The notes: generated from the letters alone by a model not told the origin. Shown: positions 53,090-61,937, counted from the stretch's first letter. The stretch: 64,000 bases of DNA from Streptomyces sp. ISL-11 (GCF_018614525.1 NZ_JAGGOL010000070.1:49079-113078); one strand, 5' to 3'. A program made the numbers and translations.

Positions 53090-53924
53090 CGGGCTTCGAC
53101 TCCTTGGTGGCGGCTCGGTTCGCGGTCACCTTACCCGGGGCGAAGAACACCAGGAGGGTGGGGACCAGATACAGCGCCCACACCGCGACCTGGAGCCAGG
53201 TCGGGTCCGGCTGGAAGTTGAACACGCCCTTGAGGAGGGTGCCGTACCAGCTGTCGACCGGGATCTGCGCGCTGATGTCGAACGCCTTCGCGCCCAGCCC
53301 CGGCAGGACGTCGGCCTCCTGGAGGTCGTGGAAGCCGTACGCGAGCACGCCCGCCGCCACCACGATCAGCATGGCGCCGGTCCACGTGAAGAACTTCGCC
53401 AGGTTGATGCGCAGTGCCCCGCGGTAGAACAGCCAGCCCAGCACCACGGCCGTCAGCAGACCCAGGATCGCCCCGACCAGCGGCCGTACGCCGTCGTCCG
53501 TGGCGTCCGCCGCCGCCCAGATGAACAGGGCGGTCTCCAGGCCCTCGCGGCCCACCGCGAGGAAGGCCGTGACCACCAGGGCGGTCGTGCCCATGGCGAG
53601 CGCCGCGTCGAGCTTGCCGTGCAGCTCCCGCTTCAGGTGCCGCGCGGTGCGCCGCATCCAGAAGACCATCCACGTCACCAGGCCGACCGCGATGACCGAC
53701 AGGGAGCCGCCCAGCAGCTCCTGCGCCTGGAAGGTCATGCTCTGCGAGCCGAACTGGAGCAGCGCGCCGAAGCCCATGCTCAGCAGCACGGCCACGCCGA
53801 TGCCGGTCCACACCGGCGTCAGCGCGTCCTTGCGCCCGGTCTTGACCAGGTAGGCGACCAGGATGCAGACGACCAGGCTGGCCTCCAGCCCCTCGCGCAG
53901 GCCGATCAGGTAGTTGCCGAACAT
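52965..53924 (-). CDS. efeU: Iron permease EfeU (FTR1 family)
   Basis: 319 residues, seven membrane segments. Two REGLE iron-binding motifs, LREGLEASLVV (about 9-19) and VGREGLETALFIW (helix 4), define the Ftr1 family. The C-terminal 50 residues are hydrophilic, Asp/Gly-rich and lie wholly within the overlap with the next gene, so they are probably not functional. Third gene of efeO-efeB-efeU. Confidence 0.93.
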   Translation of the reverse strand: MFGNYLIGLREGLEASLVVCILVAYLVKTGRKDALTPVWTGIGVAVLLSMGFGALLQFGSQSMTFQAQELLGGSLSVIAVGLVTWMVFWMRRTARHLKRELHGKLDAALAMGTTALVVTAFLAVGREGLETALFIWAAADATDDGVRPLVGAILGLLTAVVLGWLFYRGALRINLAKFFTWTGAMLIVVAAGVLAYGFHDLQEADVLPGLGAKAFDISAQIPVDSWYGTLLKGVFNFQPDPTWLQVAVWALYLVPTLLVFFAPGKVTANRAATKESKPDETPAPSTDDRSGGADGAADGGDRVRDGARRAGDHSGGGQG

Positions 53925-53955
53925 CCGGCTTCCCTTTCCGTCGAAGGATCGTCGG

Positions 53956-55233
53956 TCACGCGAAGAGCGCCTTGCCCCACCAGTCGTCCTTGTCGCGGAC
54001 GCCCGGCGGGACGGCGAAGACCGCCGAGCCGACGTGCTGGATGTACTCGTTGAGCGCGTCGTTGCGGGCCAGGTTCTTCTGGAGCGGGATGAACCCGTCC
54101 CGTACGTCCCGCTGGTAGGCGAGGAAGAACAGCCCCGCGTCCAGCCGGCCCAGGCCGTCCGTGCCGTCCGTGAAGGAATAGCCGCGTCGCAGGATCGTCG
54201 CGCCGTTGTTGCTGTCGGGGTGCGCGAGACGCACGTGGGCGTCCGGCTTCATCGCCTTCAGCAGCGGCTCGTCGCGCTCGCGCTGCTTGCCGACCGGTGC
54301 GCCTTCGCCCTTGTCCCGGCCGAAGACGTCCTCCTGCTCGGCGAGCGAGGTGCGGTCCCAGGTCTCGATGTGCATCCGGATGCGGCGGGCGACGAGGTAG
54401 GAGCCGCCGACCATCCAGGCCGGGCCGTCCTTCTCGCCGACCCACACGTGCTTGCCGAGGGCGGCGTCGTCGGTGCCGGAGACGTTCCGGGTGCCGTCCT
54501 TGAAGCCCATCATGTTGCGCGGCGTCTGGGCGTCCGGCGTCGTCGAGGAGGTCTTGCCGAAGCCGAGCTGCGACCAGCGGATCGCGACCTTGCCCATGCC
54601 GATGCGGGCGAGGTTGCGGATCGCGTGGACCGCGACCTGCGGGTCGTCCGCGCACGCCTGGACGCACAGGTCGCCGCCGCTGCGCGCGGCGTCGAGGTTG
54701 TCACCGGGGAAGGCGGGCAGGTCGACCAGGGCCTTCGGCCGCCGGGAAGCCATCCCGAAGCGGTCCTTGCCGTCCTTCTCGAACAGGCCGGGGCCGATGC
54801 CGAAGGTCAGCGTCAGCCGGGACGGCTTGAGGCCGAGCGCCTCACCGGTGTCGTCCGGCGGCGCCTGGTCGTTGTCGCCTATGGCGCCGGTGCCGACCTC
54901 GTGGCCGGCCGTCATCCGCGCGGCCGCGGCCGTCCACTCCTTGAGCAGCGCGACCAGCGCGGCCCGGTCGGTGGTGGTCACGTCGAACGCGGCGAAGTGC
55001 AGCCGGTCCTGCACGGCCGTGTGGATGCCGGCCTGGTGGGCGCCGTGGAACGGCACCGCGTCGCCGGCCGAGGCGGCCGGTGCGGCGTCGTCCCCGATGC
55101 GCAGGGCGGCGGCGGTGCCACCGGCGGCGGCCGCGCCGAGCGCGAGCCCGGCACCGCCCCAGCCGAGGACGGACCGGCGCGAGGGCGCGGCCGCGGTCGT
55201 CGTGGTGTCGTCGGTCGTGGAGTTCTCGGTCAT
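53956..55233 (-). CDS. efeB: Dye-decolorizing-type heme peroxidase EfeB, Tat-exported
   Basis: 425 residues. A twin-arginine signal (SRRSVLGWGGAGLALGAAAA, about 18-37) is followed by a DyP ferredoxin-like tandem fold with GFKDGTRN (GxxDG, distal Asp), SYLVARRIRMHIETWDR and the C-terminal GLFFLAYQRDVRDGFIPLQK. In EfeUOB it oxidises Fe(II) and may release iron from heme. It starts 13 bp after efeO. Confidence 0.93.
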   Translation of the reverse strand: MTENSTTDDTTTTAAAPSRRSVLGWGGAGLALGAAAAGGTAAALRIGDDAAPAASAGDAVPFHGAHQAGIHTAVQDRLHFAAFDVTTTDRAALVALLKEWTAAAARMTAGHEVGTGAIGDNDQAPPDDTGEALGLKPSRLTLTFGIGPGLFEKDGKDRFGMASRRPKALVDLPAFPGDNLDAARSGGDLCVQACADDPQVAVHAIRNLARIGMGKVAIRWSQLGFGKTSSTTPDAQTPRNMMGFKDGTRNVSGTDDAALGKHVWVGEKDGPAWMVGGSYLVARRIRMHIETWDRTSLAEQEDVFGRDKGEGAPVGKQRERDEPLLKAMKPDAHVRLAHPDSNNGATILRRGYSFTDGTDGLGRLDAGLFFLAYQRDVRDGFIPLQKNLARNDALNEYIQHVGSAVFAVPPGVRDKDDWWGKALFA

Positions 55234-55246
55234 GGCTGTTCCCCGG

Positions 55247-56377
55247 TTACTTCGCGACGGCGGCGGCGAGCTTGGACAGCGGCTCGGCGAGGGCGTTCAC
55301 GCCGTCCGACAGGTTCTTCCGGTCGTCCTTGCCGACGGTGTCGTATGCCTTGAAGGTGTCGCCGTCGCGGTGGCCGTCGAGCAGCTTCTTCAGGTCCGCG
55401 AACTGCTTGTCCAGCTCCTTGACCAGGCCCGCGTCGTTCTTGGCCGCGACCGGCTTCAGCAGCGCGTAGGACTTCTCGGCACCCTCGACGTTGGCCTGGA
55501 AGTCGACGAGGTCGGTGTGGCTGTAGCGCTCCTCCTCGCCGGTCACCTTGCCGGTGGCCACCTCGTCGAGCAGCTCCTTGGCGCCGTTGGCCATGCTGGT
55601 CGGGGTGATCTCGGCGGTGCCGACGCGCTTCTGCCAGTCCTTGAGGTCGGTGATCAGCTGGTCGGCCAGCTTCTTGTCGTCATCGGTGACGGTCTTGGCG
55701 TCCCACAGGGCCTTCTCCAGCTTGTGCCAGCCGGTCCACTTCTGGTCCTTCTCCAGGCCGTCCTCGCGGACGTCGACCTTCGGGTCGATGTCACCGAAGG
55801 ACTCGGCGACCGGCTCGGTGCGCTCCCAGCCGACGCGGGAGGGGGCGTAGAGCTTCTTCGCCTCGTCCAGGTCGCCCTTCTTGACCGCCTCGGCGAACTT
55901 CTCGGCCAGCGGCAGCGTCTCGTCGGCCTGCGCCTGCACGTACTTGCGGTACTCCGCGACGGCCTTCTCCAGCGCGGGATCGGCCTTCTTCGCCGCGCCG
56001 TCACCGGTCGCGGTGACCTTCTGCCGGATGCCGTCGCCCTTCATTCCGGGCTTGCAGGCGATTTCGTACGAACCGGCCTTGATCTGTGCGCTGATCTCCG
56101 CCTTGGTGCCCGGGCCGATGTTCTCGCGCTCGGTGATGATGCGCTCGTCCGGGGTGTAGACGTACACCTCGGTGACCTTCGAGCCCTTGTTCTGGACATT
56201 GATCTTGACGTGTCCGGCGGGAAAGGAAGTCCTGGAAACTTCGCACTTGTCGTCGGAGGCGGTGACCTGGATCGTGTCCGAGTCCTTTCCGTCCGACTTG
56301 TCGGCGCAACCGGATATGGCGGTCAGTGCCGTGACCGCGGCGGCGGCGGTGACGACAGAGGAGCGGAGAACGCGCAT
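55247..56377 (-). CDS. efeO: Iron-uptake lipoprotein EfeO (cupredoxin plus M75 domain)
   Basis: 376 residues from ATG 56377, preceded by GGAG. A lipoprotein signal ends ALTAISGC. The N-terminal cupredoxin domain includes KCEVSRTSFPAGHVKINVQN. The C-terminal M75 (imelysin-like) domain carries the HxxE metal motif in GWHKLEKALW. It collects ferric/ferrous iron outside the cell for EfeU. An iron box lies about 120 bp upstream. Confidence 0.93.
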   Translation of the reverse strand: MRVLRSSVVTAAAAVTALTAISGCADKSDGKDSDTIQVTASDDKCEVSRTSFPAGHVKINVQNKGSKVTEVYVYTPDERIITERENIGPGTKAEISAQIKAGSYEIACKPGMKGDGIRQKVTATGDGAAKKADPALEKAVAEYRKYVQAQADETLPLAEKFAEAVKKGDLDEAKKLYAPSRVGWERTEPVAESFGDIDPKVDVREDGLEKDQKWTGWHKLEKALWDAKTVTDDDKKLADQLITDLKDWQKRVGTAEITPTSMANGAKELLDEVATGKVTGEEERYSHTDLVDFQANVEGAEKSYALLKPVAAKNDAGLVKELDKQFADLKKLLDGHRDGDTFKAYDTVGKDDRKNLSDGVNALAEPLSKLAAAVAK

Positions 56378-56497
56378 GGGAGCTCCAGGCTTGCTCGAAC
56401 AGGCGGGGACGGAACAGGCGGACCGCATCGGACATGCGGCAGACGCGCCACGGACGTGGCTGAAAGGCATGGCCGAATAAGGCCGACCTAACTTATC

Positions 56498-56511
56498 TGA
56501 GGCTTGCCTAT
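56498..56511. promoter_or_regulatory. Iron box upstream of efeO
   Basis: TGAGGCTTGCCTAT, an imperfect form of the TTAGGC-TT-GCCTAA palindrome bound by DtxR/IdeR-type (DmdR) iron repressors in Streptomyces. Located in the 120-bp region before the efeO start. Confidence 0.6.
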
Positions 56512-56542
56512 GTCGTTCCCGGAATGACGCGTGATTCTGCTC

Positions 56543-56813
56543 TCACGAGGCAAAATCTCGCCCCTCCCGTCTCGGGACCACCAAGGGTTCACCGGTGCGC
56601 GGATGATCAATTACTTCCACTGGCTGGGAATAGACCTGACTGAGGAGTTCCGCGTCGAACGCGTCGCCCGCCGCCGCGCGCTCGCGGCAGACCCGCAGCA
56701 CGAGCTCCTGATGGCGCAGGTCCAGCGCGGCGGTCGGCTCGTCGAGCAGCGGCAGACAGCTCCGCCGACTGCGGCAGGACGGCCCGGCGCAGGGCGAGTT
56801 CGCCCGGCCGTAC
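56543..56813 (-). pseudogene. Heme ABC transporter ATPase (hmuV) remnant with internal deletions
   Basis: Three pieces of one ATPase survive in order. First RPGELALRRAVLPQSAELS, the region shortly after Walker A in HmuV. Then, in another frame, PLLDEPTAALDLRHQELVLR (Walker B and D-loop), running on as VCRERAAAGDA. Then FDAELLSQVYSQPVEVIDHP plus GEPLVVP, the family C terminus. The signature motif region and the switch-His region between the pieces are missing. It lies directly behind the heme oxygenase gene, where a heme uptake operon is often found. Confidence 0.75.
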
Positions 56814-56816
56814 GAC

Positions 56817-56856
56817 GGAGGAGGGGGGTTCCGGTGGCCCGGAACCCCCCTCCTCC
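56817..56856 (-). terminator. Very strong terminator after the heme oxygenase gene
   Basis: GGAGGAGGGGGGTTCCGG (56817-56834) and CCGGAACCCCCCTCCTCC (56839-56856) form an 18-bp perfect stem with a TGGC loop. It ends 20 bp beyond the heme oxygenase stop codon, just before the hmuV remnant. Confidence 0.9.
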
Positions 56857-56875
56857 CTTCCGACCGGTGCGGAGG

Positions 56876-57538
56876 TCAGGCGCTGAGCGGGAACTCCCGT
56901 CCCAGCTCCTGGAAGACCGCCGTGTTCAGCGCGAACGCGCGCTTGCACTCGTCGACGACGCGCTGCTTCTCCAGGTCGTCGACCGGCAACGCGTCCAGCA
57001 GCTCGCGGTACTCGCGCTTGAAGGCCGCGGGGTTGCCGATGGACTCGAAGACGTAGAAGCGGACACCGTCGCCCTTGCGGGCGAAGCCCCAGGTCTTCTC
57101 GGCGGTGCCGCGGATGATCTGGCCGCCCGAGAGGTCGCCCAGATAGCGGGTGTAGTGGTGGGCGACATAGCCTGCGGGCCACTCGCGGGCGCACTCCCCG
57201 ACGCGGGCCGCGTACGCCGCCGTCGCGGGCAGCGGCCGCAGGCCCGTACGCCACCCGGGTCCGCCCAGGTGGGCCAGGTCGCGCTCCAGTTCGGCGGTAC
57301 GGGCCAGCTCGGGGCGTATGAACGGGCCCGCGACGGGGTCGGCCGAGAGGGCCGCCGAGGCGTCCTCCAGGGCGCGGTAGACGAACCAGAGCTGCTCGGT
57401 GTAGCGGCGGTAGGCGTCGACCCCGAGGCGGCCGCCGAGCATGTCGCCCATGAACGACGAGTTCTCGGCTTCCGTGTGCTGCTCGTGCGAGGCGGTGCGG
57501 ATCAGCGTGGAGAACGGCGTGGTGGCGGGCGCGTCCAA
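56876..57538 (-). CDS. hmuO: Heme oxygenase (biliverdin-producing)
   Basis: 220 residues from TTG 57538, with GGAGG 7 bases upstream. Conserved: FSTLIRTASHEQHTEAE, with the proximal heme His (18 or 21), RRYTEQLWFVYRALEDA, YLGDLSGGQIIRGTAEK with the distal-helix GDLSGG, and GVRFYVFESIGNPAAFKREY. It opens heme to release iron. A perfect iron box is about 95 bp upstream, so it should be made under iron shortage. Confidence 0.93.
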   Translation of the reverse strand: MDAPATTPFSTLIRTASHEQHTEAENSSFMGDMLGGRLGVDAYRRYTEQLWFVYRALEDASAALSADPVAGPFIRPELARTAELERDLAHLGGPGWRTGLRPLPATAAYAARVGECAREWPAGYVAHHYTRYLGDLSGGQIIRGTAEKTWGFARKGDGVRFYVFESIGNPAAFKREYRELLDALPVDDLEKQRVVDECKRAFALNTAVFQELGREFPLSA

Positions 57539-57629
57539 GAGGGACCTCCGGAGGCCGGGTACGGGAGCGGGCGGGGACGGGTCACGGCACACGAAAGGCC
57601 GCCGCGTCGCCACCGCCGATTCTCTCTAG

Positions 57630-57643
57630 TTAGGCTTGCCTAA
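57630..57643. promoter_or_regulatory. Iron box upstream of the heme oxygenase gene
   Basis: TTAGGCTTGCCTAA, a perfect inverted repeat (TTAGGC, GCCTAA) of the DtxR/IdeR (DmdR1) type in the space between map and hmuO. Confidence 0.8.
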
Positions 57644-57696
57644 GTCAATTGGTTCCCGACGTGCTGTCGGCAAAAACCTTACCGCCCCCGGCCGCC

Positions 57697-58554
57697 TCAC
57701 GGCAGGGTGAGGATCTCCGCACCCGTGTCCGTCACCACGAGCGTGTGCTCGAACTGTGCCGTCCGCTTCCGGTCCTTCGTGACGACCGTCCAGCCGTCCT
57801 CCCACATGTCGTACTCGTGCGTGCCCAGCGTCAGCATCGGCTCGATCGTGAACGTCATGCCGGGCTGGATCAGGGTGTCGTGATGCGGGCTGTCGTAGTG
57901 CGGGACGATCAGGCCGGAGTGGAAGGAGGAGTTGATGCCGTGACCGGTGAAGTCGCGGACGACGCCGTAGCCGAAGCGCTTGGCGTACGACTCGATGACG
58001 CGGCCGATGATGTTGATGCGGCGGCCGGGACGGACCGCCTTGATCGCCCGGTTCAGGGCCTCCCGCGTGCGCTCCACCAGCAGGCGGGACTCCTCGTCCA
58101 CGTCCCCGCACAGGTAGGTGGCGTTGTTGTCGCCGTGCACGCCGCCGATGTAGGCGGTCACGTCGAGGTTCACGATGTCGCCGTCGCGCAGCACGGTGGA
58201 GTCCGGGATGCCGTGGCAGATCACTTCGTTCACCGACGCGCACAGCGACTTCGGGAAGCCGCGGTAGCCCAGCGTCGAGGGGTAGGCGCCGTGGTCGCAC
58301 ATGTACGCGTGCGCGACGCGGTCCAGCTCGTCCGTCGTCACCCCCGGCGCGATCAGCTTGGCCGCCTCCTCCATCGCCCGCGCGGCGATGCCGCCCGCGA
58401 CGCGCATCCGCTCGATGGTCTCGGCGTCCTGGGTCTCGGGACCGTCGTAAGGGGTGGGAGCGTCCTTGCCGACGTACTCGGGGCGAGTGATCGAGGCGGG
58501 GACCGGGCGGGCGGGGGAGAGCGTCCCCGGAGTGAGAAGCGACTGGCCAGACAT
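57697..58554 (-). CDS. map: Methionine aminopeptidase, type I
   Basis: 285 residues, the longer actinobacterial form with an N-terminal extension holding a Pro-rich stretch ([18 protein letters not shown]). The metallopeptidase core has [20 protein letters not shown] (first Asp), [14 protein letters not shown] (second Asp), [11 protein letters not shown] (His), TIEPMLTLG (Glu) and [10 protein letters not shown] (Glu). It removes the initiator Met from new proteins. TACACT lies 7 bases before the ATG, so the message may be leaderless. Confidence 0.93.
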   Translation of the reverse strand: MSGQSLLTPGTLSPARPVPASITRPEYVGKDAPTPYDGPETQDAETIERMRVAGGIAARAMEEAAKLIAPGVTTDELDRVAHAYMCDHGAYPSTLGYRGFPKSLCASVNEVICHGIPDSTVLRDGDIVNLDVTAYIGGVHGDNNATYLCGDVDEESRLLVERTREALNRAIKAVRPGRRINIIGRVIESYAKRFGYGVVRDFTGHGINSSFHSGLIVPHYDSPHHDTLIQPGMTFTIEPMLTLGTHEYDMWEDGWTVVTKDRKRTAQFEHTLVVTDTGAEILTLP

Positions 58555-58621
58555 GTCAGCGAGTGTATCCAGGGCACATCGGGGAGCATGTGGGCGAGCA
58601 CCCCACGCTGGAGGAGACCTG

Positions 58622-58861
58622 ATGGCACTGTTCAAGCGGCGCCCGGCCGGCAAGTCCGGCGAGTGGTACTACTGCCTCAAGCACGGCACGGTCGAGGAGG
58701 GCCCCGAGTGCCGCGCCGCCGACCGCTTCGGCCCGTACGAGACGCGCGAGGAGGCGGCGCACGCGATGGAGACGGCGCGCGAACGGGAATCGGAATGGCG
58801 GGAGGATCCCCGCTGGAACGACAACGGGGGCAGTCAGGAGGGGCAGGGGCCGCAGGGCTGA
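58622..58861 (+). CDS. Small conserved hypothetical protein
   Basis: 79 residues: [40 protein letters not shown] and a charged helix [20 protein letters not shown], ending in a Gln/Gly-rich tail. The compact alpha/beta layout resembles a SPOR-like small fold, but I do not assign a function. GGAGGAG precedes the ATG. Divergent from map. Confidence 0.75.
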   Translation: MALFKRRPAGKSGEWYYCLKHGTVEEGPECRAADRFGPYETREEAAHAMETARERESEWREDPRWNDNGGSQEGQGPQG

Positions 58862-58900
58862 GGGGGCGGCTTCCCCGGCTACCGCCGGGGTGTCCTCGAT

Positions 58901-58976
58901 CGCCGGACGGGCTTGATCGTGCCGGGCTGCCCCTTCACCTGCCGGGCAACCGATTCAGCCCGTCCGGCGTTTGAGG
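58901..58976. repeat. REP-like intergenic hairpin
   Basis: CGCCGGACGGGCTTGAT (58901-58917) is inverted against TCAGCCCGTCCGGCG (58955-58969). The core CGCCGGACGGGCTTGA recurs at 62306. Such elements are scattered between Streptomyces genes. Confidence 0.7.
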
Positions 58977-58984
58977 ACCGGGGT

Positions 58985-59001
58985 CTGGGGCGGAGCCCCA
59001 G
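58985..59001. terminator. Terminator between convergent genes
   Basis: CTGGGGC-GGA-GCCCCAG (58985-59001), a seven-bp stem with a three-base loop, between the small hypothetical gene and the MFS transporter gene. Confidence 0.6.
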
Positions 59002-59037
59002 GACGCCGGTCCCGCGCGGGGCTCCGCGCCCGCACCC

Positions 59038-60363
59038 TCACGCCGCCTCCGTCACCTCCGCCTGGCGGTTCCGCATCCGCACCGCGTGCTCGTCCGTCCG
59101 CTGGTCGTACCCCATCAGCTTCGGCAGCGCGCACGCCAGCAGACCCACCGACGCCACGCAGGCCACGCCGCCCGCCCACACCGAGGTGCGGACGTTCGTC
59201 AGGGACGCCATGCCGCCCGCCCGGACCTGGCCGATCTGCGGGCCCACCGAGTACGACAGCATCTCTATCCCCGCGAGGCGGCCGCGCAGCTCGTCCGGGA
59301 TCGTCTGGTCCCAGATGGCCGAGCGGAACAGACCGCTCACCATGTCGCAGCCGCCGGCCACGGCGAGGAACAGCAGCACCAGCCAGACGTTGTGCATCCA
59401 GCCCGCCACGGCCATCGCCGCGCCCCAGCCCGCCGCCGCGTAGACGACCATGCGGCCGTGCCGGTGCACGCGCGAGGCCCAGCCGCTGGTCAGGCTCACG
59501 ATCAGCGAGCCGACCGCACCGGCCGCGTACATCAGGCCCAGCGCCCAGGGCGCGCCCAGGTCGTCGGCGAGGAAGGGGAAGATCGCGGTCGGGAACGCGA
59601 AGAGCATCGCCGCCATGTCGATCGTGTACGTGCCGAGCAGCTCCTTGCGGCTCCACGCGTAGCGCGCGCCCTCCGTGATGCCGCGCAGCGACGGCTTCTT
59701 CGCCTCGTGCGGGGCCGGGGAGGCGGCGAGCCCGAGCAGCAGGACGCCGGAGACCACGTACGAGACGATGTCGAGCGCGTACGCCCACTGGAGCCCCGCG
59801 AAGGCGATGATCAGGCCCGCCAGGGACGGGCCGGCGATCGCGCCGGCCTGCCAGCGGATCGAGTTCAGGGCGATGGCCGCCGGGAGCTGTTCGTGCGCGA
59901 CCACGCGCGGCACGATCGCCTGCATCGCCGGGCGCTGGAGGCCGGCCAGTGCGCTGGTCAGCGCCGCGACCAGGTACAGCGGCCAGATCATCGGCTCCGG
60001 CAGCACGGAGTTGAGCAGCAGGATCACGGACAGCACGCCGAGGCCGGCCTCGGTCCACAGGATCAGCTTGCGGCGGTCTACCGCGTCGGCGAGCGCGCCG
60101 CCGTAGAGGCCGAAGACGATCAGCGGTACGAGCTCGACGGCGCCGACGGCGCCGACCGCGAGCGCCGAGCCGGTCAGCTCCTTGAGCTGGAGCGGCACCG
60201 CGATGAAGGTCAGGAACGTGCCGAAGACCGTCACCAGCCCCGCCAGCCACATCCGGCGGAAGTCGGGGGAGGAACGCCAGGGCGCGAGGTCGGGCAGCAG
60301 CGCACGCAGGCGGCCGGAAGGAGGAGTGGTGGAAACAGGGGAAGGCGGGTCGTGATCGGTCAC
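59038..60363 (-). CDS. MFS transporter, MFS_3/enterobactin-exporter-like
   Basis: 441 residues, about twelve membrane helices. FRRMWLAGLVTVFGTFLTFI, GALADAVDRRKLILWTEAGL (motif A) and LQRPAMQAIVPRVV are typical of the MFS_3 group that includes EntS-like exporters. Substrate unknown. GTG 60363 is taken as start; no good ribosome site precedes it. A 12-bp AT-rich palindrome lies 13 bp upstream, probably an operator. Confidence 0.85.
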   Translation of the reverse strand: MTDHDPPSPVSTTPPSGRLRALLPDLAPWRSSPDFRRMWLAGLVTVFGTFLTFIAVPLQLKELTGSALAVGAVGAVELVPLIVFGLYGGALADAVDRRKLILWTEAGLGVLSVILLLNSVLPEPMIWPLYLVAALTSALAGLQRPAMQAIVPRVVAHEQLPAAIALNSIRWQAGAIAGPSLAGLIIAFAGLQWAYALDIVSYVVSGVLLLGLAASPAPHEAKKPSLRGITEGARYAWSRKELLGTYTIDMAAMLFAFPTAIFPFLADDLGAPWALGLMYAAGAVGSLIVSLTSGWASRVHRHGRMVVYAAAGWGAAMAVAGWMHNVWLVLLFLAVAGGCDMVSGLFRSAIWDQTIPDELRGRLAGIEMLSYSVGPQIGQVRAGGMASLTNVRTSVWAGGVACVASVGLLACALPKLMGYDQRTDEHAVRMRNRQAEVTEAA

Positions 60364-60375
60364 GGAAGACCATCG

Positions 60376-60387
60376 TCCATATATGGA
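60376..60387. promoter_or_regulatory. AT-rich palindrome, candidate operator
   Basis: TCCATATATGGA, extended to ATCGTCCATATATGGATGAT with a single mismatched pair, sits just upstream of the MFS gene start and covers the likely -10 (TATATG). It stands out in this GC-rich sequence and resembles ArsR- or PadR-type operators. Confidence 0.55.
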
Positions 60388-60446
60388 TGATCGTGAGCAA
60401 ACGATTTTTCGATCACCCGCGGTCGCACCGGGCCGCCCGGCCCCCG

Positions 60447-61085
60447 CTACCAGCGCGGCGGAGGGGGCGCGGTCAGCTGGTCCGCGAGCCGTGCGAGCCG
60501 GTCGCGGAAGCGGCGGCGGCCGTGTGCGACGGGCAGGCTGTTCTCCCCGGCGGCGGCGCTGACCAGGTGCTGGACGGTGTCGAGGTCGAGATCCGTCGAC
60601 GTCGAGGCGCACGGACCGGGCGCCGCCGGCGCGGCCAGCGTCTCGTGCGCCAGCGCCGCCAGCTCCGCGCCGGCGTCCTCGGGGGCGCCGTCCAGGGCCA
60701 GGACCGTCGCACCGCCGCGCCGGGCGTCGTGCACCCGCTCCAGCAGGCCCTCGCCGGGGCTCTCCGCCGCCACCACCAGCAGCGTCTCCCCGCGCCGCAC
60801 GGCCTCCAGCCGGCCGAGCCCCACCGACAGATGCGCCGGAACGCCCGGCGGCACCCGGTGGCGCACGAGCGTGGGCGACAGCTCCGGCAGCCCGGACCAG
60901 GCGGCCTCGTCGTCCAGGTGCGCGGCCAGGTGCCACGGTTCGTAGCCGGTGCTGCCGATCAGCAGCAGCCCGCCGTGGTGGCGCGTGACCGAGGTCCGCA
61001 GTGTGCCCGCGAAGCGGCGGGTGGACCGCAACCACTCGGTCCCGGCGAGCACTTCGCGCAGCAGCGCGACCCGTACGGCGTCCAT
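60447..61085 (-). CDS. Hypothetical protein, SIS-like
   Basis: 212 residues, Ala/Leu-rich: an N-terminal helical part (VRVALLREVLAGTEWLRSTR), LLLIGSTGYEPWHLAAHLDD, then RRGETLLVVAAESPGEGLLE and GGATVLALDGAPEDAGAELA, which alternate strands and helices as in a Rossmann-like or SIS domain. The C-terminal Pro-rich end stops at 60447. The gene is divergent from npdG. I do not assign an enzymatic function. Confidence 0.6.
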   Translation of the reverse strand: MDAVRVALLREVLAGTEWLRSTRRFAGTLRTSVTRHHGGLLLIGSTGYEPWHLAAHLDDEAAWSGLPELSPTLVRHRVPPGVPAHLSVGLGRLEAVRRGETLLVVAAESPGEGLLERVHDARRGGATVLALDGAPEDAGAELAALAHETLAAPAAPGPCASTSTDLDLDTVQHLVSAAAGENSLPVAHGRRRFRDRLARLADQLTAPPPPRW

Positions 61086-61211
61086 GGCCCCGCATCCTGC
61101 CCCGGGCGGCGGCCTCGAGAAGGGGCTTCCGCGCCCCCTCACCCGTACGGGCGCCCGGCAGGTGCCGTGGCCGCCGAGGGCGGTCCGAAAGGGCGTGACA
61201 GTATCGCTGTC

Positions 61212-61937
61212 ATGACTACTTCTGTTGACGTGAAGGACGGCGCGGGGGACGCGAAGAAGGCCCCCGCGAAGGACCCTTGGGACCTTCCGGACGTGTCCGG
61301 TCTCGTGGTCGGTGTCCTCGGCGGCACCGGTGACCAGGGCCGCGGCCTCGCCTACCGGTTCGCCAAGGCCGGCCAGCGGGTGATCATCGGCTCGCGCGCC
61401 GCCGAGCGGGCGCACACCGCCGCCGAGGAGCTGGGCCTGGGCATCGAGGGCGCCGACAACGCCGAGTGCGCGCGGCGCAGCGACGTCGTGATCGTCGCCG
61501 TGCCGTGGGACGGCCACGCCAAGACCCTCGAAGCGCTGCGCGAGGAGCTGACGGGGAAGCTCGTGGTCGACTGCGTCAATCCGCTCGGCTTCGACAAGAA
61601 GGGCGCCTACGCGCTCAAGCCGGAGGAGGGCAGCGCCGCCGAGCAGGCCGCCGCCCTGCTGCCCGGCTCGCGGGTCACCGCGGCCTTCCACCACCTGTCC
61701 GCCGTGCTGCTCTCCGACCCGGAGATCGCCGAGATCGACACCGATGTGATGGTGCTCGGCGAGGCCCGCGCCGACACGGACGTCGTGCAGGCGCTGGCGG
61801 GCCGGATCCCCGGCATGCGCGGCGTCTTCGCCGGCCGGCTGCGCAACGCCCACCAGGTGGAGTCGCTGGTCGCCAACCTGATCTCCGTCAACCGCCGCTA
61901 CAAGGCCCACGCGGGCCTGCGCGTCACCGACGTCTGA
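61212..61937 (+). CDS. npdG: F420:NADPH oxidoreductase (NADPH-dependent F420 reductase)
   Basis: 241 residues. After a flexible, charged N-terminal tail the NADP Rossmann motif VVGVLGGTGDQGRGLAYRFA is canonical for NpdG/Fno, followed by GSRAAERAHTAAEELG, DVVIVAVPWDGHAKTLEAL, VVDCVNPLGFDKKGAY and VTAAFHHLSAVLLSDPEI. It moves hydride between NADPH and coenzyme F420, which actinobacteria use in secondary metabolism and stress. The start ATG overlaps a short inverted repeat. Confidence 0.93.
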   Translation: MTTSVDVKDGAGDAKKAPAKDPWDLPDVSGLVVGVLGGTGDQGRGLAYRFAKAGQRVIIGSRAAERAHTAAEELGLGIEGADNAECARRSDVVIVAVPWDGHAKTLEALREELTGKLVVDCVNPLGFDKKGAYALKPEEGSAAEQAAALLPGSRVTAAFHHLSAVLLSDPEIAEIDTDVMVLGEARADTDVVQALAGRIPGMRGVFAGRLRNAHQVESLVANLISVNRRYKAHAGLRVTDV

